This document shows positions 59,868-64,000 of a DNA stretch of 64,000 nucleotides, in pieces (position 1 is the stretch's first letter; every line of letters starts with the position of its first letter). The notes below the pieces were generated by a model, which saw only the letters and a program-made list of their open reading frames with translations, was not told where the DNA came from and did not search any database. The stretch comes from Bacillus sp. EB600 (GTDB taxonomy: Bacteria; Bacillota; Bacilli; Bacillales; Cytobacillaceae). The position numbers and the translations under genes are program-made. Location of the stretch: contig NZ_JAEVLT010000021.1 in assembly GCF_024494385.1 (NCBI RefSeq), positions 1-64,000 on the forward strand, given 5' to 3'.

Positions 59868-59871
59868 GTTT

Positions 59872-59907
59872 TGTAAAAATTTTTGCAAAAATCAAAAATA
59901 TTTTACA
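59872..59907. promoter_or_regulatory. candidate activator site upstream of the MFS gene
   Basis: TGTAAAA ... TTTTACA inverted repeat with an internal TTTTTGCAAAAA, about 140 bp upstream of the sigma-54 promoter; position suits an enhancer-binding protein. Confidence 0.4.
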
Positions 59908-60048
59908 TCAGATAATTAATTTATTAAAAATCTATCTTTCCAATTTTTAAAAATAATTTCGTCATTTTTGTTGAAAAATAAAGTTTTTAAGGATTTTAAA
60001 GAGTAAATCAAAAAAGTCCTCAAAATCTACCTATAAAATTTAAAAAGT

Positions 60049-60065
60049 TGGCACAATTATTGCAA
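60049..60065 (+). promoter_or_regulatory. sigma-54 promoter of the MFS-M20 unit
   Basis: TGGCACAATTATTGCAA is an exact TGGCAC-N5-TTGCA match. It lies 150 bp before the MFS gene. 59908-60048 is AT-rich without a gene. Confidence 0.88.
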
Positions 60066-60214
60066 TAAATAAAAGTGAAGGAGAAAATTATAAAATCACC
60101 TTACTTTTGTAAACGATTTCAATGATGTTGAATGAGGGGAGAGAAAAAATAAGTCAAAACAGCAGCGATGTATCAACATTTATCAACAATTTTATCTAAA
60201 AAGGATGGGATGAT

Positions 60215-61495
60215 ATGAACAAAAACGGAAAGATTTTTTATGGTTGGTGGATCGTGGCAGCGACCTTCATGATTATGACTTTCATCTATGCTCCGATTGC
60301 AAACTTGGTTTCCTTATTTATCCTGCCAGTTACGAAAGAACTTAGATTTGCTCCATCTCAGTTTATGCTATATTTTACGATAATGGCTTTAGCCGCAATG
60401 GCTGTAGGTCCTATTGCAGGCAGACTAATGAAAAAGATGGATATAAGAGTATATTTAACCTTATTTATCTTAATTGCAGCTCTTGCATTTGTTGGGTTTT
60501 CATTTTCAACTAAACTAATTCACTTTTATCTATTAGCAATCTTAATGGGAGCAGGCATGGCAGGAGGCGCAATGATTCCTTCATCAGTTCTTATCACAAA
60601 CTGGTTTAATGAAAAACGAGGTTTATGTTTAGGTATTGCTTTGTCGGGGAGCGGTTTCGGCGGTGTAATTCTTAGTCCTATAGTTAACTGGCTAATTACG
60701 GCCTACGGATGGAGATCAGCCTATCTTGTTTTAGGGATTTTAATAGCTGTCTTATTAATTCCATTGGCAGTATTTGTAATAAGATTAAATCCATCTGACA
60801 AAGGTCTATCGCCACTAGGCAGTGCAATATCTTTAAAGAGTACACAATTGAATGTATTAATAGGTACAACCCAAGGTGAAGCATTAAAGTCTGTTTCATT
60901 TTGGACTCTTTGTTTAGCTATTTTAGTTGGCGGTATTGTTGTTAATAGTATGCTAATAAATCTTGCTCCATATTTGGCTGGAATAGGTACATCAGCCAAA
61001 ACAGCAGCATTGCTTTTATCATTAGGTTCTGCAATGGTAATTGCCGGAAAACTATTAGTAGGGCGATTATTTGATAAGCTTGGATTAATCACAACATTAT
61101 TTATTATTTCGGCAGGAAGTCTGGTAAGTTTTCTATTTTTAATGAAAGCAAACATAGTTTTACCAGCTATTCTTTATACAATATTTTCAGGAGTAGGTTC
61201 AACGGCTGTTACTGTTACACCTGCATATATGATAGGAGCACTTTTTGGTGAGAAGGAATATGGAGCAAAATATAGTGTCGTAGCAATATTTATCTCATTA
61301 GGTGCAGCCATAACTCCGATTGTATCTGGAGCCATTTATAATTTTAACCATTCATATGGTGTAGTCCTAAATTTTTTAATTGCCCTTTCCGTTGTGCAAT
61401 TTGCATTATTTTTTATTGCAAGTAAAACTAAACCGAAGTTTTCTTCAACCCCAGATATTTCAAAAGAAGAAGCGTTTAATTTATCTAGGAGTTAA
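60215..61495 (+). CDS. MFS transporter
   Basis: A 426-residue major facilitator with 12 predicted membrane helices. It opens FYGWWIVAATFMIMTFIYA, a signature of the oxalate/formate and monocarboxylate-type MFS groups, and has the loop motif GPIAGRLMKKMDIRVY (2-3 loop) and GWRSAYLVLGI. The central loop (about 190-220) is short. Substrate unknown; being transcribed from a sigma-54 promoter with two M20 amidohydrolases, it probably imports an acylated amino acid, dipeptide or similar compound that feeds the Roc pathway (inference). ATG after AAGGATGGGATG. Confidence 0.88.
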   Translation: MNKNGKIFYGWWIVAATFMIMTFIYAPIANLVSLFILPVTKELRFAPSQFMLYFTIMALAAMAVGPIAGRLMKKMDIRVYLTLFILIAALAFVGFSFSTKLIHFYLLAILMGAGMAGGAMIPSSVLITNWFNEKRGLCLGIALSGSGFGGVILSPIVNWLITAYGWRSAYLVLGILIAVLLIPLAVFVIRLNPSDKGLSPLGSAISLKSTQLNVLIGTTQGEALKSVSFWTLCLAILVGGIVVNSMLINLAPYLAGIGTSAKTAALLLSLGSAMVIAGKLLVGRLFDKLGLITTLFIISAGSLVSFLFLMKANIVLPAILYTIFSGVGSTAVTVTPAYMIGALFGEKEYGAKYSVVAIFISLGAAITPIVSGAIYNFNHSYGVVLNFLIALSVVQFALFFIASKTKPKFSSTPDISKEEAFNLSRS

Positions 61496-61564
61496 AAATA
61501 TTACTAAATTTAAATCATGCCCATTTTTAAGATGGGTAAATCTAAAAAGGTAAGGAGTATTCTA

Positions 61565-62752
61565 ATGAATCGTACTTTAACAACCAATAATATTTTATCA
61601 CTCTCAGAAGATATGAAAGAGGAGCTAGTCAAACACCGTCGATATCTTCATCAAAACCCAGAAATTGGATTTGAATTACCAAATACAGTTGCATACGTTG
61701 AAGAAACCTTGAAAAGTATGGGGCTACAACCTAAAAAAGTCGGAAAAGCTGGTTTAGTGGTAACTATTGGTAATGGAAATGGAAAAACTATTTTATTAAG
61801 AGGAGACATGGATGCTTTACCGATGGTGGAAACTACAGATTTGCCTTTTAAATCCGCTAATGAATTCATGCATGCTTGTGGTCATGATATCCATACGACA
61901 TTCATGCTCGGGGCGGCAAAGCTGTTAAAGGAAAAAGAAAATGAGATGAATGGAACCGTCAAAATCATGTTTCAGCCTGCTGAGGAAATTGGGGCAGGAG
62001 CAAAGGACATGGTTGCAAATGGGTTATTGGAAAATCCGAAAGTAGATGCCGCACTTGCCCTGCATGTTGACCCGGAATTAGAAGTCGGCAAATTTGGTTA
62101 CAAACCGGGGATAGCTGCCTCATCGTTAGATGGTTTTTTCTTAAAAGTACAGGGAAAAGGCGGCCATAGTTCTGAGCCTCATAAAGCAATTGATCCATTA
62201 ATGATTGTCAATACAATATACAGTCAATTGAATACTTTAGTTGGGAAAGAAGTTGCTCCACAGGAAACAGCTGTACTCGTTATTGGCAGAATGGGAGGTG
62301 GTACTGTTGCCAATATTATTCCTGATAAGGCACATCTTGATGCGACTTTACGTACCTTCAATCCGGAAGTAAGGGAACATCTGTTTAAAAGAATCCCAGA
62401 AATTATTGATTTAACAGTAAAAATGATGCGTGGCACATATAATCTTGAAACTCTCTCAACTCCATCCCTATTTAATAATGCAGAATTGTGTGAACAAATG
62501 GCACCTTATGTAAAAGAAGTGATTGGTGAAAATAACCTTGAAGTAAACGAGAAACCGTTAGCCGGTACAGAGGACTTCTCCTATATCAGCAATATTGTCC
62601 CAACGATGTTCATGTGGGCTGGCGCCAATGGATTGGGAGATAACAATTATCCGCTCCATAATCCGAACGTCGTATTGGATGAAGGGGTTATTCCATTGGG
62701 AGTAGCGGTTGTGGTGAATACTGCTTTAAACTGGATTAATAATTCGAAATAA
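61565..62752 (+). CDS. M20 family metal-dependent amidohydrolase
   Basis: A 395-residue M20D-type amidohydrolase/aminoacylase, two-metal hydrolysis of an N-acyl amino acid or peptide-like amide. Metal-site segments: RGDMDALPM, HACGHDIHTT, QPAEEIGAGAKDM, and the C-terminal AGTEDFSYISN. The inserted dimerisation domain spans about 180-290 (SSLDGFFLKVQGKGGHSSEP). Start at 61565 (AAGGAG upstream) rather than the in-frame ATG at 61517. It is the intact paralogue of the broken gene at 49670 and the reference for the TnpB insertion there. Likely substrates are N-acylated ornithine/arginine or similar; not provable here. Confidence 0.93.
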   Translation: MNRTLTTNNILSLSEDMKEELVKHRRYLHQNPEIGFELPNTVAYVEETLKSMGLQPKKVGKAGLVVTIGNGNGKTILLRGDMDALPMVETTDLPFKSANEFMHACGHDIHTTFMLGAAKLLKEKENEMNGTVKIMFQPAEEIGAGAKDMVANGLLENPKVDAALALHVDPELEVGKFGYKPGIAASSLDGFFLKVQGKGGHSSEPHKAIDPLMIVNTIYSQLNTLVGKEVAPQETAVLVIGRMGGGTVANIIPDKAHLDATLRTFNPEVREHLFKRIPEIIDLTVKMMRGTYNLETLSTPSLFNNAELCEQMAPYVKEVIGENNLEVNEKPLAGTEDFSYISNIVPTMFMWAGANGLGDNNYPLHNPNVVLDEGVIPLGVAVVVNTALNWINNSK

Positions 62753-62820
62753 ATTATATATTTTTATAAATGAAAAAAGGAATACCAGAGATTTACTGTT
62801 TATAAATGGAGGATGTAAAA

Positions 62821-63936
62821 TTGGAAAACAAAAATCTTGAGTTGGCGATTCAGCTTCGTCATGAACTTCACGCATATCCAGAATTATCAAATCATGAAGT
62901 TTGGACTAAACAGCATCTGGTCGATTTCCTCAGAGCAAACACAAAGCTTGAAATTGTTGACAGAGGACGTTGGTTCTATGCTGTCTATCATTCCAAAGTA
63001 GGGAAAAGAAATGTAGCATTCCGCGCGGACTTTGATGCACTGCCAATCGAAGAAACGATCGATCTTCCGTACGGTTCTAAGTGCCCTGGAGTTTCTCATA
63101 AATGTGGACATGACGGGCACTCTGCAACTTTAGCAGGCTTTGCTCTTGAAATTGATCAGAAGGGATCAGACAATAATATTTTCTTCCTGTTCCAGCATGC
63201 GGAGGAGACAGGTGATGGTGCTGCTGAATGCTCTGTTTTCATCAAGGAAAATGACATTGATGAAATTTTTGGCTGGCACAATATGAGTGGATTTCCTCAC
63301 AATGTCGTTCATGTCATTGATGGAACGGCGCACTGTGCATCTAAAGGTATGACCATCCATATGGAAGGTGTTCCATCTCACGCGAGTGAACCTGAGAAGG
63401 GTATAAATCCAACATTTGCCATTTCAAAGGTAATCGATGCCATTCCTAGTTTCATTGATTCTAAGATTAATAAGGGTCTGGTTCTTTGCACAATAGTCCA
63501 TGTAGAAATCGGTACAAAAGCATTCGGTGTTAATGCCAGCCAAGGCACACTTCGAATGACCATTCGTGCACTGTACGAAGTAGAGTTGGACAGACTTCAA
63601 AAAAATCTTGAAGATGTTGCAAAATCTGAAGCGGAGAAATATGGACTAAAGGTGAGCTTCGAATATCAGGATGAATTCCCGGAAACTTTAACCACAAGGA
63701 AAGCACTAACAAAGTTCGATACGTTTGCAATGAGAAAAACATTCCTTTTGTAGAGCTTCAGGAAGCATTCCGTGGTTCCGAAGATTACGGTCACTACACG
63801 AAACTTACAAAAGGCTCCTATTTTTATATTGGAAACGGCGAAGACTATGCGAACCTGCACAGTTACGAGTATGACTTCAAAGACGATCTCATTGAAACGG
63901 CAGTTGAAATGTTCAAAGGTGTTGCTGAACTGTAAA
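62821..63936 (+). pseudogene. second M20 amidohydrolase with one frameshift
   Basis: A different M20 peptidase/amidohydrolase: LRHELHAYPELSNHE, FRADFDALPIEET, SHKCGHDGHSATLAGF, FQHAEETGDGAAEC, then near 63715-63740 one frameshift breaks the last 65 codons. They continue in another frame as NIPFVELQEAFRGSEDYGHY and end DLIETAVEMFKGVAEL at 63936. Apart from this single lesion it looks healthy (about 371 codons); a sequencing error is possible. TTG at 62821 is the likely start, because the ATGGAGG at 62806 contains its ribosome site. Confidence 0.85.
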
Positions 63937-64000
63937 ATCTCCTAAAGCAAGTTTGAATTCTCAGTTAGACCTGCAAACATAAAATAGTACAGTCGAAGAA

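Overview
The window looks like chromosome (or a large plasmid) of a low-GC, spore-forming Bacillaceae. Supporting signs are a Spo0E-type phosphatase, HxlR and PerR/Fur-type regulators, an HU protein, strong AGGAGG ribosome sites, TTG/GTG starts, and a RocR/sigma-54 (SigL) style arginine/ornithine catabolic locus. I cannot name the species. Decay is heavy: more than 20 broken genes or mobile-element scars were recognised.

Region A (about 1-33 kb) reads as a methylated-amine utilisation island. A three-gene operon (13.3-16.1 kb) encodes a DUF3445 heme-dependent oxidative N-demethylase, a DmmA-like subunit with a zinc-ribbon tail, and a VanB-type FMN/2Fe-2S reductase; together they should demethylate dimethylamine to methylamine plus formaldehyde. 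A copper amine oxidase (6.8-8.8 kb) would oxidise methylamine to formaldehyde, ammonia and H2O2. Formaldehyde handling is encoded nearby by 3-hexulose-6-phosphate synthase (hxlA, intact), 6-phospho-3-hexuloisomerase (hxlB, broken), ribulose-phosphate epimerase, glucose-6-phosphate isomerase, 6-phosphogluconate dehydrogenase and a divergent class II aldolase. These are parts of the assimilatory and dissimilatory ribulose monophosphate cycle. Support genes fit the chemistry: katG and a katA remnant for H2O2, a HemA paralogue for heme, a PerR-like sensor, a ycnI remnant and a His-tailed membrane protein possibly linked to copper, an APC permease, an IclR regulator, and HxlR with the Cys11/Lys13 pair known to react with formaldehyde. 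A nitrilase-fold hydrolase with two acetyltransferases follows.

Region B (33-45 kb) is a mobile-element and plasmid-like graveyard (two IS3 remnants, TnpB remnant, resolvase and reverse-transcriptase scraps, a 0.2-kb repeat pair). It contains a few intact cargo genes: HAD phosphatase, HU, a plasmid-type coiled-coil protein, an Mrr-like nuclease with an altered active site, OsmC, an orphan response regulator with Glu at the phosphorylation position, and a TlpA thioredoxin.

Region C (45-64 kb) is an arginine/ornithine locus present twice. One copy is decayed (rocR fused to an IS110 scrap, and a rocA'-'rocD deletion fusion). The other is intact (PAS/sigma-54 activator, rocA, rocD, rocG), followed by an MFS transporter and two M20 amidohydrolases. 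Four sigma-54-type -24/-12 promoters tie these units into one regulon. A TnpB-only IS605-group element (50269-51702) sits inside a duplicated M20 gene, so its boundaries, target and predicted guide can be read directly from the intact paralogue.
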